DNA of 64,000 nt from Streptomyces piniterrae (GTDB lineage: Bacteria; Actinomycetota; Actinomycetes; Streptomycetales; Streptomycetaceae). Below, piece after piece: positions 35,683-44,536 of the stretch. Where the stretch lies: the NCBI RefSeq assembly GCF_005048155.1, contig NZ_SUMB01000001.1, positions 744,001-808,000 on the forward strand, in the 5' to 3' direction. Under the pieces are notes generated by a model, which had not been told where the DNA came from, did not search any database, and saw nothing but the letters and a program-made list of their open reading frames with translations. The position numbers and the translations under genes were made by a program. Position 1 is the stretch's first letter. Each line of letters begins with the position of its first letter.

Positions 35683-37194
35683 CTACCGGCCGTCGTTCGC
35701 CCCTTCCTCGTGCGCACACTCGAGCTGCTCGGGCTGCGCTCCGGCGCGTGGTTCATCGTCGTCGGCGCCGGTCCGTGCACGATCGGACTCCGTCGGCGTC
35801 TCCTCCGTCGGCGTCGGCTGGGGAGAACCAGCCGGCAGGAACCAGGCGAGCGCAGCGGCGACGACGCAGATGCCGGTGGAGGTCCACAGCACCGACGTGT
35901 AGCCGCTCTCCGTCGGGTGGCCCGTGCCGCCGAGGTGGGTGGCCAGGACGGTAGCGGTCAGTGCGCTGCCCAGGGAGTAGCCGACGAAGCGGAGCACCTG
36001 GAAGAAGCCGATGGCGCTGCCCGTCTCCCGGGCCGGAACAGACTGCGTGATCAGGCCGGGAATTGCGGCAAAGGTCGTGCCCAGGCCCACACCGAGGATG
36101 CCGGTCATCACGAAGGCCTGCCACAGACTTCCGTGGAAGAGGGCGAAGAAGCCGGAACCGAGTGCCGCGACGAGACAGCCCAGCGTCAACAGCGCCCTGA
36201 TTCCCATGCGGGCCACCAGGCTCGGCAGGACGCGCGAGCTGGCGAACATGAGGACGGAGAGCGGGATCAGCACGAGCCCGGCCACCAGAGCGGACGCGGA
36301 GAACCCGAATCCGCCCGAGCGCGGGGACTGAACGAACTCCGTCATCCCCGTGAGCACCATGTACATCGCGGCACCCAGCACCAGGGCGCAGGCGTCCCCG
36401 GACAGCACCGAGGGGTGGCGCAGCAGCCGCAGCCGGACCAGCGGGCTGGCCGCGCGCAGCTGCTGGACGCTCCAGATCACCAGTAACAGAGCCCCGGCCA
36501 CCAGCAAGCCGGTGATTGCAGGCGAGCCCCAGCCCCACTCCGAGCCCTGGGACACGCCCACCATCGCGGAGACCAGTGCCAGCGCGAGCAGAACGGCGCC
36601 CGGCCAGTCGAGTCGGCCGGGATCGTGCCGCTCCCGGCTCGGCGGCACGATCACGGCGACGCACGCCAGGGTCAGGCCGGACACGACGGTCCCGAACCAG
36701 TACGCGCCCGAGAGACCCCATGTCCCGGCGATCAACCCGCTGATCGGGTATCCGGCGCCCAGGCCTGCCGCGGCCGAGACCGACAGCAGCGCGATCGTCG
36801 GCGCCACCTTGGCCTGCGGCAGGGCGTCCCTGGCCGTCGCGATCGCCAGGGGTGCCAGCCCCAGGCCGACACCTTGCAGCCCACGGCCGACCAGCAGCAT
36901 TCCCATGCCGTCGGCCAGCGCGGCCACGACACCGCCCGCGGTGACCACGGCCAGGCCACCGAGCAGCGTCGCCCGCCGTCCGGGACCGTCCCCGAGCCGG
37001 CCCAGAACTGGTGAGCCGACCGTTCCGACCAGCAGCGCGACCGTCAGCGACCACTGCGCCGTACTCAGCGACACATCGAAGTCCTGGGCGACAGTGGGGA
37101 TGAGCGGGGCACCGAACGAGCTGACAATGCTCGAAACCAGCGTGGCCAGTACGAGAACCGGCCCGATCAGTGCGCTGCGACGCACCCCGCTCAT
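35683..37194 (-). CDS. MFS drug transporter, DHA2 (14-helix) type
   Basis: A 503-residue membrane protein with about 14 hydrophobic helices. Helix 1 is ALIGPVLVLATLVSSIVSSF; the motif-A loop reads SPVLGRLGDGPGRRATLLGG; helix 4-5 carries GRGLQGVGLGLAPLAIATAR (motif C/B region). It ends in a hydrophilic acidic tail. ATG 37194 (MSGVRRSALIGP) is the start; upstream codons to 37413 lie across the operator palindrome. It probably exports the NRPS-PKS product and gives self-resistance; it is first gene of the MFS-MarR operon. Confidence 0.9.
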   Translation of the reverse strand: MSGVRRSALIGPVLVLATLVSSIVSSFGAPLIPTVAQDFDVSLSTAQWSLTVALLVGTVGSPVLGRLGDGPGRRATLLGGLAVVTAGGVVAALADGMGMLLVGRGLQGVGLGLAPLAIATARDALPQAKVAPTIALLSVSAAAGLGAGYPISGLIAGTWGLSGAYWFGTVVSGLTLACVAVIVPPSRERHDPGRLDWPGAVLLALALVSAMVGVSQGSEWGWGSPAITGLLVAGALLLVIWSVQQLRAASPLVRLRLLRHPSVLSGDACALVLGAAMYMVLTGMTEFVQSPRSGGFGFSASALVAGLVLIPLSVLMFASSRVLPSLVARMGIRALLTLGCLVAALGSGFFALFHGSLWQAFVMTGILGVGLGTTFAAIPGLITQSVPARETGSAIGFFQVLRFVGYSLGSALTATVLATHLGGTGHPTESGYTSVLWTSTGICVVAAALAWFLPAGSPQPTPTEETPTESDRARTGADDDEPRAGAQPEQLECAHEEGANDGR

Positions 37195-37269
37195 CACCGG
37201 ACCTCGGAGTGGGGCCGTCGTGTGCCGAGCAATGCCATAGTGTCGCCGCCCATCAGATCTCCCCTGAAA

Positions 37270-37308
37270 AAACTGCGTGCAGCTCGCACGCAGTTTCCAC
37301 TGTACGCC
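37270..37308 (-). promoter_or_regulatory. Efflux-operon operator (perfect palindrome) with likely -10
   Basis: AAACTGCGTGC-N5-GCACGCAGTTT (37270-37296) is a perfect 11-bp inverted repeat 76 bp before the MFS start codon. On the minus strand, TACAGT (37303-37308) lies just upstream and could be the -10, with TTCAGT 17 bases further upstream as a weak -35. Repressor binding here would block transcription start. The core TGCGTGC-N5-GCACG recurs at 24486 in front of the synthetase gene. Confidence 0.7.
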
Positions 37309-37455
37309 CACTCGCCCACTCACTGAAGGTCTGGCGGCCGGTCGACATGACCGGAGTGCGCGACCCGGGGTTTCCCGGTCCGGATGCGCCGCGGCTGTCC
37401 GAGGCTTGATCATAAATGCGAGAAGTGCTCCTGACCTGCAACGATAGGACTTACT

Positions 37456-38029
37456 GAGCCTCTTTCAACCTGAATAGTCGCAGGTCAGGAGGGTGTGGAC
37501 GGCCTGCACGACGCGGCTGATGCAACACCAGTACCGCGCTCCATGCCGACTCAACAGTACGGCTCGTCCGCGGCGATCCGGTCGGTTGGCATCAGTGTCC
37601 CGTCAACGATGACGACGTCGCCCTCACCCAGGCCACCAGGGCCTCACGGAGACCGGGCGCCCAGGCCGCGAGGATCTCGAGTGTCTCGTCGACGTACCGC
37701 CAGGCCGTCGTCTCCGAGACGCCGAAACCGGCCCCGACCTGCGCGGACGTCTCATTCTTCCGCAGGTGGGCCAGCGCCAGCAGGGCCTGCTTGAAACAGC
37801 CCAACCGCCGCCACTGGTGCCGAGTTCACGCCTTCGGGCGTACAGCAGCCAGGAGACATGCTCGACCAGCTCGTACGGGACGTCGAGCGTGGAAGGATAC
37901 GGAACCAAGCGAGGCTCCTCGGGCGAAGCGCGGTGCGTAGAGAACACCAGCGCAACGACCAGGAGCCTCGCGTCGTCACACTACCCTGACCTGCCCTTTC
38001 ACACTCGCGGGACAGGTTGAAAGACGTTC
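37456..38029 (-). mobile_element. Internally deleted IS5-family element inside the IS1380
   Basis: The ends GAGCCTCTTTCAACCTG (37456-37472) and CAGGTTGAAAGACGTTC (38013-38029) are imperfect inverted repeats, flanked by the direct repeat ACT (37453-37455 and 38030-38032). On the minus strand the first half encodes the N-terminus of a transposase (PYELVEHVSWLLYARRRELG; MGCFKQALLALAHLRKNETS; AWRYVDETLEILAAWAPGLR), the frame slips more than once, and the catalytic core is deleted. It resumes only at the C-terminal end (RVVQAVHTLLTCDY). Non-autonomous remnant. Confidence 0.8.
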
Positions 38030-38071
38030 ACTGAGGGTCCTGTTGGCTGCGAGGAAAGAAGCACTTCCGAG

Positions 38072-39448
38072 GTGAAGAAGCGTCTCGGGTCCTACCCGTC
38101 TGTCCGCGTCGAGGGTGACGGTCGTGGAGTGGTCTCCCAGGCCGGAGCCGTGCTGCTGGTGGAATCGGTCCGCAAGAGCGGTCTGGATACGGCGATATCG
38201 GCGGCGCTGGCGCCGTGGCGACGGCCACAGGCGGTGCACGATCCGGGCAAGATCCTGCTGGATGTGGCGCTGGCGGTCGCGCTGGGCGGGGACTGCCTGG
38301 CCAATGTCGCCATGCTGCGGGCCGAGCCGGCCGTGTTCGGGCCGGTGACCTCCGACCCGACGGTCTCCCGGCTGGTGGACAAGCTTGCATCGGGCGGGGA
38401 GCGGGCCCTTGTGGCGATCCGCACGGCCCGTGCCGAAGTCCGTGAACATGTCTGGCGGTTGGCCGGTGAGGCGGCGCCGGACGCCGACGGGCAGGTGATC
38501 GTGGACCTGGACGGCGTCCTCGTCCTGGCACACTCCGAGAAGCAGGACGCCACCGCGACCTGGAAGAAGACCTTCGGCCACCACCCGCTGACGGGATTCG
38601 TCGACCATGGCCGGGGCGGGTCCGGCGAACCGGTCGTCGCACTGCTGCGGCCCGGCAACGCGGGCTCCAACACTGCGAGCGACCACATCACCGCCGCGAA
38701 GCTGGCCCTGGCGCAACTGCCGAAGCGGTTCCGGCGCGGACGGCAGACACTGATCCGTACCGACTCCGGCGGCGGCACCCACGAGTTCGTCGCCTGGCTC
38801 GCCCAGCGCGGCCGATGGCTGTCGTACTCGGTCGGCATGACCATCACCGACGCCATCCACCAGGCCGTCTTGACAGTCCCGGCCTCGGCCTGGACGCCGG
38901 CCGTCGAACCCGACGGCGAGGTCCGCGACGGCGCCTGGGTCACCGAACTGGCCGGCGACTGCCTGACCGGCTGGCCCAAGGGGCTGCGGCTGATCGTGCG
39001 CAAGGAACGGCCGCATCCCGGCGCCCAGTTGCGCTTCACCGACGCCGACGGGATACGGCTGAGGTGCTTCGCCACCAACACCATCCACACGCCGATCGCG
39101 GAACTGGAGCTGCGTCACCGTCAGCGGGCACGTGCCGAGGACCGTATCCGCGCCGCCCGCGCCACCGGCCTGCGCAACCTGCCCCTGCACGATGCGGCGC
39201 AGAACCAGATCTGGCTGGAGATCGTGCAGATCGCCCTCGACCTGCTGGCCTGGATGCCGATGCTCGCCATGACCGGCAACGCCCGCCTGTGGGAGCCCCG
39301 CCGCCTGCGGCTGAGACTGTTTTCCGCCGCCGCCCAGCTCGTCAGCACCGGCCGCCGCCGCATCCTCCGTCTCGCCAAGCACTGGCCATGGACCGACGTA
39401 ATCACCGATGCCCTGGACCGGCTCCACGCTCTCCCAAACCCTGGCTGA
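38072..39448 (+). CDS. IS1380-family transposase, intact
   Basis: A 458-residue protein beginning at GTG 38072 (VKKRLGSYPSVRVEGDGRGV). It has the IS1380 signature blocks KILLDVALAVALGGDCLANV, EPAVFGPVTSDPTVSRLVDK, VIVDLDGVLVLAHSEKQDAT (first D), LIRTDSGGGTHEFVAWLAQR (second D) and NQIWLEIVQIALDLLAWMPM (E). No frameshift or stop was found, so it could still act, perhaps on the sister copy's ends. The ribosome site CGAGG directly precedes the GTG. Confidence 0.93.
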   Translation: MKKRLGSYPSVRVEGDGRGVVSQAGAVLLVESVRKSGLDTAISAALAPWRRPQAVHDPGKILLDVALAVALGGDCLANVAMLRAEPAVFGPVTSDPTVSRLVDKLASGGERALVAIRTARAEVREHVWRLAGEAAPDADGQVIVDLDGVLVLAHSEKQDATATWKKTFGHHPLTGFVDHGRGGSGEPVVALLRPGNAGSNTASDHITAAKLALAQLPKRFRRGRQTLIRTDSGGGTHEFVAWLAQRGRWLSYSVGMTITDAIHQAVLTVPASAWTPAVEPDGEVRDGAWVTELAGDCLTGWPKGLRLIVRKERPHPGAQLRFTDADGIRLRCFATNTIHTPIAELELRHRQRARAEDRIRAARATGLRNLPLHDAAQNQIWLEIVQIALDLLAWMPMLAMTGNARLWEPRRLRLRLFSAAAQLVSTGRRRILRLAKHWPWTDVITDALDRLHALPNPG

Positions 39449-39573
39449 CCTGCACGTTCCCGCCCTTGCGAGCAGCTCCACCCGCCGGAGCAGTGGAACC
39501 CGGCGCCCACCCGACGCGACAGCCGGGCCACCAGCATGCCCACAAGTCGAAATCTCCGCTCTGAACGAGCAGA

Positions 39574-39603
39574 AAGGGTCCGTCAGCTTGCTGACGGACC
39601 CTT
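39574..39603. terminator. Perfect hairpin downstream of the IS1380 transposase
   Basis: AAGGGTCCGTCAG and CTGACGGACCCTT form a 13-bp perfect stem around a CTTG loop. It resembles an intrinsic terminator without a long T tract, as is common in Streptomyces. Confidence 0.65.
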
Positions 39604-39704
39604 ATGCAAGATCGAGGCTAGGGCACGACGCAGTGACCCTAGCCCTGATGACGGTTTCCGGCAGACGCGCAAATTCGCCCGGACCACGCCATCGGTGACT
39701 CCAA

Positions 39705-40578
39705 CTAAAGGGTGTTGCAGAACGTGGTCGGCTGGGCATTTTCCCTGTATGGGTGGGGTGTTGCCGGCTGAGCGGTTGTGGGTGGAGACGTTCACGGGCT
39801 TGCGGATGAGTGGCTTCGAGGGCCTGTTGAAGGTGGTGCGGGAGCGGGGAAACAAAGGGCCGGGAGGCGGGCGGCCGTGGTGCCTGCCACTGGCCGATCG
39901 CGTGCTGCTGGTGGCCGTCTACTACCGCACCAACCTCACGATGCGGCAGCTCGCCCCGCTGTTCGGCATCTCCCCGGCCACCGTCTGTCGAGTCATCCAG
40001 CGGCTGCGGCCCCTGCTCGCGCTGGAGCCGGCCCCGCGACCCGTCGCCGATGTCGATCGGTTGTGGATCGTGGACGGCACGCTCATCCCCGTCCGCGACC
40101 GAACGGTGGGGGTCTCGTCCCGCAACTAGCCGGTTCTCGGCCAACGTGCAGGTCATCATCGATGCTGACACCCGCTTGGTCGTCGCCACCGCCCGTCCAG
40201 CACCCGGCAACAAAGCCGACGCCCACGTCTGGCGGGCCTCCGGCCTGCCCGCCCGCTGCGAAGGCACCACCGTCATCGCCGACGGCGGATACCTGGGCAC
40301 CGGCCTCATCGTCCCGCACCGCAAGAGAGCCGGGCGCCCCCTGCTGCGGGCTCAAGAGGGAGACAACGCCGAACACCGACGCGTACGCGCCCGAGTTGAG
40401 CACACCTTCGCCCGCATGAAGAACTGGAAGATCCTCCGCGACTGCCGTCAGAAAGGAGCCGGTCTCCACCACCCGTCCAAGCAGTCGCCACCATGCACAA
40501 CTCGCCCAAACAGCATGAACAAGGCAGGTCAGCCACCGCGCTGACCTGCCCAACCCAACCTTCTGCAACACCCTTTAG
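39705..40578 (+). mobile_element. IS5-family element with perfect 18-bp ends
   Basis: CTAAAGGGTGTTGCAGAA at 39705-39722 is inverted perfectly at 40561-40578. A TA sits at both outer edges. The 874-bp element contains one broken transposase gene. Its right end is directly abutted by the next IS (40579-42619), which used TTTAG at the terminus as its target. Confidence 0.85.
39750..40544 (+). pseudogene. IS5-family transposase, frameshifted
   Basis: The first frame reads MGGVLPAERLWVETFTGLRM, then RVLLVAVYYRTNLTMRQLAP, FGISPATVCRVIQRLRPLLA and DRLWIVDGTLIPVRDR with the first catalytic D, and stops at 40129. A second frame continues RFSANVQVIIDADTRLVVAT, TTVIADGGYLGTGLIVPHRK (second D) and RVEHTFARMKNWKILRDCRQ (E region). 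An extra G in TAGCCGG at the join breaks what is normally an uninterrupted RNYRFSANVQ. A further slip occurs near the C-terminus (about 40470). Probably inactive. Confidence 0.8.
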
Positions 40579-40677
40579 CTTGTCGTTTAACGAAGTGAAG
40601 CCCTGGGCCGCCGCCCTGGTGGTGCGAGAGTGGCGGAAGCGGCCGTCGTGCTGATGATTCTGCGCCAGGATGAAGCC

Positions 40678-41154
40678 GTGGATGACATCGCTTGCCGCCC
40701 TGCCCGGCCCCATGAGTCAGCCGTCGTCGCTGAGTTGCGGTGGCGGTGGGTGCAGGAGCTCTACGGAACGCCCGACACCACGCTGGACGAGTTCGTTCCC
40801 CGGTTCGTGGCATGGACCCGGGAGACCGAGTCCTCGCATCGGTGCTTGGTGATGGTCCGTGACGACGTTGTGATCGGTATGGCCTGGCTGGCGATCACGC
40901 AGCGTGTGCCGCATCCGCGTGCGTTCGAGCGGATGTCGGGTGACGTGCAGTGCACGTACGTCGTGCCCGATGAGCGTGACCGCGGCCTGGGCGGCGAGCT
41001 GATCGAGGCGGTCTTGGCGTGGGCGAGGGACCTTGGTCTTGAGCGGGTGACCGTTCACTCCAGCGACCGGGCTGTTTCGGCGTACTCCCGTCATGGGTTC
41101 GAGGTATCTCCGCGTCTACTCCAGGTCGAGGTTGGGCAGGGCCGCGCGGGGTGA
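40678..41154 (+). CDS. GNAT-family N-acetyltransferase, IS passenger
   Basis: About 158 residues from GTG 40678 (earlier starts at 40630 and 40654 are possible). CRPARPHESAVVAELRWRWV opens the fold, VIGMAWLAITQRVPHPRAFE is the central strand region, CTYVVPDERDRGLGGELIEA is the acetyl-CoA pyrophosphate loop (R/Q-x-x-G-x-G/A variant RGLGG) and VTVHSSDRAVSAYSRHGFEV is the C-terminal motif. It would acetylate an unknown amine. It lies inside the inverted repeats of the IS and its TGA overlaps the transposase GTG (GTGA), implying translational coupling. Confidence 0.88.
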   Translation: MDDIACRPARPHESAVVAELRWRWVQELYGTPDTTLDEFVPRFVAWTRETESSHRCLVMVRDDVVIGMAWLAITQRVPHPRAFERMSGDVQCTYVVPDERDRGLGGELIEAVLAWARDLGLERVTVHSSDRAVSAYSRHGFEVSPRLLQVEVGQGRAG

Positions 41155-42611
41155 GTCCTCTGATCTGTGGCCGGGGTGATTTGCTGGCCATGTTGTCGCA
41201 GTTCCGGGCGGACTTCTATGGGCGTCTCACGAGTCGCTCGGACGCGTTGTTCGAGCTGACGGACGCCCTTCTCTGCACGGAGGGCCCGGTTAAAACGCTG
41301 GTGGATCTCGCGCTCGCGCCAGAACACCGTCGGGGTCACGGAGCCCTGTACGGCGGGCTCAACCAGGGTCGGATCGACTTCGGCCGGCTCCGCCGGGCCC
41401 TGGCCGGCCTGCCGTTGCCGAGAGCGATGGACGGCAGGCTGGTCCTGGCCGTCGACGTATCGCCCTGGCTGAGGCCGGCCGCCGCGACCTGCCCGGACCG
41501 GTCCTTCTGCCATACCTACGGCCGTGGTCAGAACGAGCACCGGATGATCCCTGGCTGGCCGTACTCGGTCGTGGCCGCGCTGGAGACCGGCCGCACTTCC
41601 TGGACCGCCGTGCTGGACGCCGTCCGGCTGGAGCCGGGCGCCGATCTCGCGGCCGTGACCACCGCCCAGATCCGTGAGGTCACCGAGCGGCTCGTCGCCG
41701 CCGGCCAGTGGCGGGAAGGAGACCCGGAGATCCTGGTCGTCCTGGACTCCGGATACGACGCACCCCGCATCGCTCACCTCCTGTCCGGTCTGCCGGTGCA
41801 GATCCTTGGGCGGCTCCGTTCCGACCGGGTCATGCGACGGCCGACACCACCCCGCGTCTACGACCCGAAAGGCGGGCGCCCGCCCAAGCACGGCGGCGAG
41901 TGCGTCTTCGGCGACGCCTCTACCTGGGGCACCGAGCAGGCCGTGACGACCACGGACACCCGGCTCTACGGAAGAGCCACCGCGCAAGCCTGGGACCGGC
42001 TCCATCCCCGGCTCACCCGCCGGGCGGCCTGGCTCGACCACGACGGACCACTACCCATCATCGAGGGCACCGTCATCCGCCTCGCCGTAGAGAAACTGCC
42101 CTCGGGAGGAGTCAACAAGCCGGTCTGGCTCTGGTGGTCGCGAACCGAAGCCACGGCTCAGGACGTCGACCGCTGCTGGCAGTCCTTCCTGCGACGCTTC
42201 GACATCGAGCACATGTTTCGCTTGTTCAAGCAGACCCTGGGATGGACCAAGCCTCGCCTCCGCGACTCCGCTGCGGCAGACCGCTGGACGTGGCTCGTGA
42301 TCGCCGCCCACACTCAGCTCCGTCTTGCCCGCCCACTGGCCACCGACCTCCGGCGACCCTGGGAAAGACCGACGCCACCGAACAAGCTCACCCCGGCAAG
42401 GGTCCGGCGGGGGTTCAGAAACCTCCGCGCGAGAACGCCGTCGCCAGCGCGTGCACCGAAACTCTCCCAGCCCGGCCCCGGGCGCCCGCCCGGCTCGAAG
42501 AACCGGCGGCCTGCCACCCGCTATGACGTGGGACGCGTCCTCGCCACCGGCCAGGCATACAGCCGTCCCACCCATCACAAAGTGGGAACCAAACCACGGC
42601 GCGTTGGATAA
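41151..42611 (+). CDS. IS701-like transposase, intact
   Basis: A 486-residue protein: FYGRLTSRSDALFELTDALL, EHRRGHGALYGGLNQGRIDF, LVLAVDVSPWLRPAAATCPD (first D), EILVVLDSGYDAPRIAHLLS (second D), GRLRSDRVMRRPTPPRVYDP and FDIEHMFRLFKQTLGWTKPR (E). The C-terminus is basic and proline-rich. The start overlaps the GNAT stop by four bases, so translation may depend on the upstream gene. The N-terminal fragments at 2090-2470 belong to the same family. Confidence 0.92.
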   Translation: MSPLICGRGDLLAMLSQFRADFYGRLTSRSDALFELTDALLCTEGPVKTLVDLALAPEHRRGHGALYGGLNQGRIDFGRLRRALAGLPLPRAMDGRLVLAVDVSPWLRPAAATCPDRSFCHTYGRGQNEHRMIPGWPYSVVAALETGRTSWTAVLDAVRLEPGADLAAVTTAQIREVTERLVAAGQWREGDPEILVVLDSGYDAPRIAHLLSGLPVQILGRLRSDRVMRRPTPPRVYDPKGGRPPKHGGECVFGDASTWGTEQAVTTTDTRLYGRATAQAWDRLHPRLTRRAAWLDHDGPLPIIEGTVIRLAVEKLPSGGVNKPVWLWWSRTEATAQDVDRCWQSFLRRFDIEHMFRLFKQTLGWTKPRLRDSAAADRWTWLVIAAHTQLRLARPLATDLRRPWERPTPPNKLTPARVRRGFRNLRARTPSPARAPKLSQPGPGRPPGSKNRRPATRYDVGRVLATGQAYSRPTHHKVGTKPRRVG

Positions 42612-42828
42612 ACGACAAGTTTAGGGCCTGTTGCGAAAGTCCGTAGGGATGTGTACCTGTCCGCAGTGGTCGATCTCGACGACACGCGGCGCTCGGGTGT
42701 CGGAGGGCGTCCTGGCAGAGCCGGGCATCCCGGCGTTAAGAGACGGGCATCGCGCCGTCAGTGCCGTCGAGTAGGTTCTCTCCGTTCGGCCCGACAGGCG
42801 GGCCGCCGAACTGGGAGGACTCGTCGCC

Positions 42829-43326
42829 GTGAGCATCCACATGCACATGCGCGCCGTCGCGGAATCCGAGATCCGGGACGACCACACCTGGCTTGCAGCG
42901 TTCATGTGGGAGGCTTGGGAGAACCACCCCGACGAGTACGCAGCGGGCATCGCCGAGTCGATTGACAAGGTCTGGGGCTCCGTCAATGACCTCTATGCCG
43001 CTGCCGATGTCCTCGATGCGGATGCCGACGACTCCTGGGAGCTGCCGATTTACGGCGGGCGGCCAGTGGCACACAGCGCCGATGCCGACCCCTCCAACCC
43101 GCCCCTGGGGATTCTGGAGCCGCCTGGGGTGTCACAGGCCGCAGGCTTCCTCGCACGTGTCTCGTTCGACGAGCTGTGGAACGTCGCCGGTGCCAAGCTC
43201 GTCTGGGCCGGCTGGGACGAGGCGCAGGTCAGGCAGGAGTTCCTCGACTATCACAGGGGCCTCCAAGGGTTCTATGGGCGGGCGGCGACAGCAGGCCACG
43301 CCGTGGTCAGGGCGGTGTGGGCTTGA
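42829..43326 (+). CDS. DUF1877 family protein
   Basis: A 165-residue acidic protein: [80 protein letters not shown] and [17 protein letters not shown]. The SIDKxW and helix-rich pattern is DUF1877 (YfbM-like), function unknown and often found near polymorphic toxins or IS. GTG 42829 starts it. The 3' end overlaps an IS5 relic by 4 bp, so the last residues could derive from the junction. Confidence 0.82.
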   Translation: MSIHMHMRAVAESEIRDDHTWLAAFMWEAWENHPDEYAAGIAESIDKVWGSVNDLYAAADVLDADADDSWELPIYGGRPVAHSADADPSNPPLGILEPPGVSQAAGFLARVSFDELWNVAGAKLVWAGWDEAQVRQEFLDYHRGLQGFYGRAATAGHAVVRAVWA

Positions 43327-44013
43327 GACGTGGTCGCGTGCCGGTCACAGCCATTCGTTTGATGGCGGCGACCAGCAATGTCGCTTCGTAGCGGACAGCA
43401 AGTTTGTCGTATCGCGTGGCGACGGCCCGGTGCCGCTTCAGCCGGTTGATGCCGCACTCGACGGCATGCCGGGCCTTGTAGTCCTCCGGGTCGAACTTCG
43501 GTGGACGGCCGCCGCGGGAGCCGAGCTTCTTTCGGTTGCGGGCCTGGTCGACCTTGTCAGGGATGATGCAGCAGATTCTACGTCTGCGCAGGTAAGCGCG
43601 GTTTTTTCAGTAAGTGTCCGCTTTGTCGGCGCGCACGCGATCGGGCCGAGTGCGCGGCCTGCCCGGCCCCATGCGGGGGACGCGGACCTTGTCCAGGACG
43701 GGCTCGAACTGCGGAGAGTCGCCGCGCTGTCCGGCTGTGACCACGATGGACATGGGCTTCTGCCCCCAGCTCGGTAAAGATCCGCTGCCAGATACCGTCT
43801 CGCTGCCAGCGGCGAAACAGGCCGTACGCCCGGCCCCAGGGCCCGCACCGCTCCGGAACATCCCGCCACGGCGTTCCGGTTCGGGTCCGCCACCGTATGC
43901 CGTCGATCAGTCGTCGCCGGGTCCATATCGTCGGCCGGCCCGGGCTTCTTGCCCTTCGGCAACAGAGGCTCCAGCAACGCCCACTGCGCATCCGTCAGAT
44001 CTCCTCGCCCCAC
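43323..44013 (-). pseudogene. IS5-family transposase, internally deleted and frameshifted
   Basis: From 44013 the minus strand reads MGRGDLTDAQWALLEPLLPK, then RLIDGIRWRTRTGTPWRDVP, ERCGPWGRAYGLFRRWQRDG and IWQRIFTELG. It joins directly to QKPMSIVVTAGQRGDSPQFE, so the segment with the first catalytic D is deleted. RVPRMGPGRPRTRPDRVRAD then slips to [20 protein letters not shown] and [20 protein letters not shown]. Not functional. The sequence CTAGGGCGTGTATCGAAAG (minus strand, 44060-44042) may be its outer end. Confidence 0.8.
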
Positions 44014-44269
44014 GAATCAAGATCGTCGCATGCTCAAGATCCGCTTTCGATACACGCCCTAGGTGGCGTATGACCGTGTCCGTGGACGGCTCCTCCGCGC
44101 GGGCCGCGGGGTCCGTCCCACATTGCTTCACGACGTCTCCGGCGTCGATGACGCGAGACGGTTACGATGGGTAGCAGAACGTGGGATAGAGAAATCACGG
44201 AAGGTGGGCCGGCGGCTCACACGCCTGCAAAGCCCGCTTTCGTGACTCTGCAGCACCCAGGAGCAAGCC

Positions 44270-44536
44270 TTGAGCGAAAAGCCAGAGGCGGCAGCCGGGG
44301 ACAGCGCGATACGTGCTCAGCAGGCTGAGCGGGTGGCCCTCCGAGAGGTGACGGCACGCCTGAAGGCCGCCTTCCCCACGGCGGCCCCGAACACCGTCGA
44401 GGAGCTGGTGGGGACGGCATACAGCGAGCTGAGCCACGCGCGAGTCAGGACCTACCTGGCGATCCTGGTGGAACGCCGAGTCAGGAAGACGCTTGCTGTG
44501 AACGATGCCGCCGCCGAAGCCGTCGCCGCTCAGTAG
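44270..44536 (+). CDS. Three-helix-bundle dimerisation-domain protein
   Basis: An 88-residue protein starting at TTG 44270, seven bases after AGGAG. RVALREVTARLKAAFPTAAP, NTVEELVGTAYSELSHARVR and TYLAILVERRVRKTL match a common actinobacterial three-helix-bundle domain (LVERRARE-like end). These small proteins are thought to dimerise; no enzymatic function is known. It sits isolated between IS5 relics. Confidence 0.78.
   Translation: MSEKPEAAAGDSAIRAQQAERVALREVTARLKAAFPTAAPNTVEELVGTAYSELSHARVRTYLAILVERRVRKTLAVNDAAAEAVAAQ

Larger units (their letters stand above)
37429..39530 (+). mobile_element. IS1380-family element, right copy, interrupted at its left end
   Basis: The left end is identical to that of the decayed copy (TCCTGACCTGCAACGAT). 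Twenty-five bases in, a 574-bp IS5-type element has inserted (37456-38029), after which the IS1380 sequence resumes (GGTCCTGTTGGCTGC). Similarity to copy 1 continues to about 39530; the exact right end was not found. The transposase gene is intact but its native promoter is separated from it. Confidence 0.8.
40579..42619 (+). mobile_element. IS701-like element carrying a GNAT gene
   Basis: Perfect 11-bp inverted ends CTTGTCGTTTA (40579-40589) and TAAACGACAAG (42609-42619) are flanked by the direct repeat TTTAG on both sides (40574-40578 and 42620-42624). The TTAG within it fits the YTAR target rule. Inside are two overlapping genes: a GNAT acetyltransferase and an intact transposase. Clean ends and duplications indicate a relatively recent insertion. 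Confidence 0.85.

Noticed and set aside
35182..36486. 434-residue plus-strand frame opposite MarR and MFS
   Set aside because: Low-complexity His/Arg/Glu/Gln sequence antisense to well-supported genes.
37480..37495. GCAGGTCAGGAG looks like an inverted copy of the IS1380 end TCCTGACCTGC
   Set aside because: It falls in the C-terminal codons (LLTCD) of the nested IS5 transposase, so it is better explained as coding sequence of that element.
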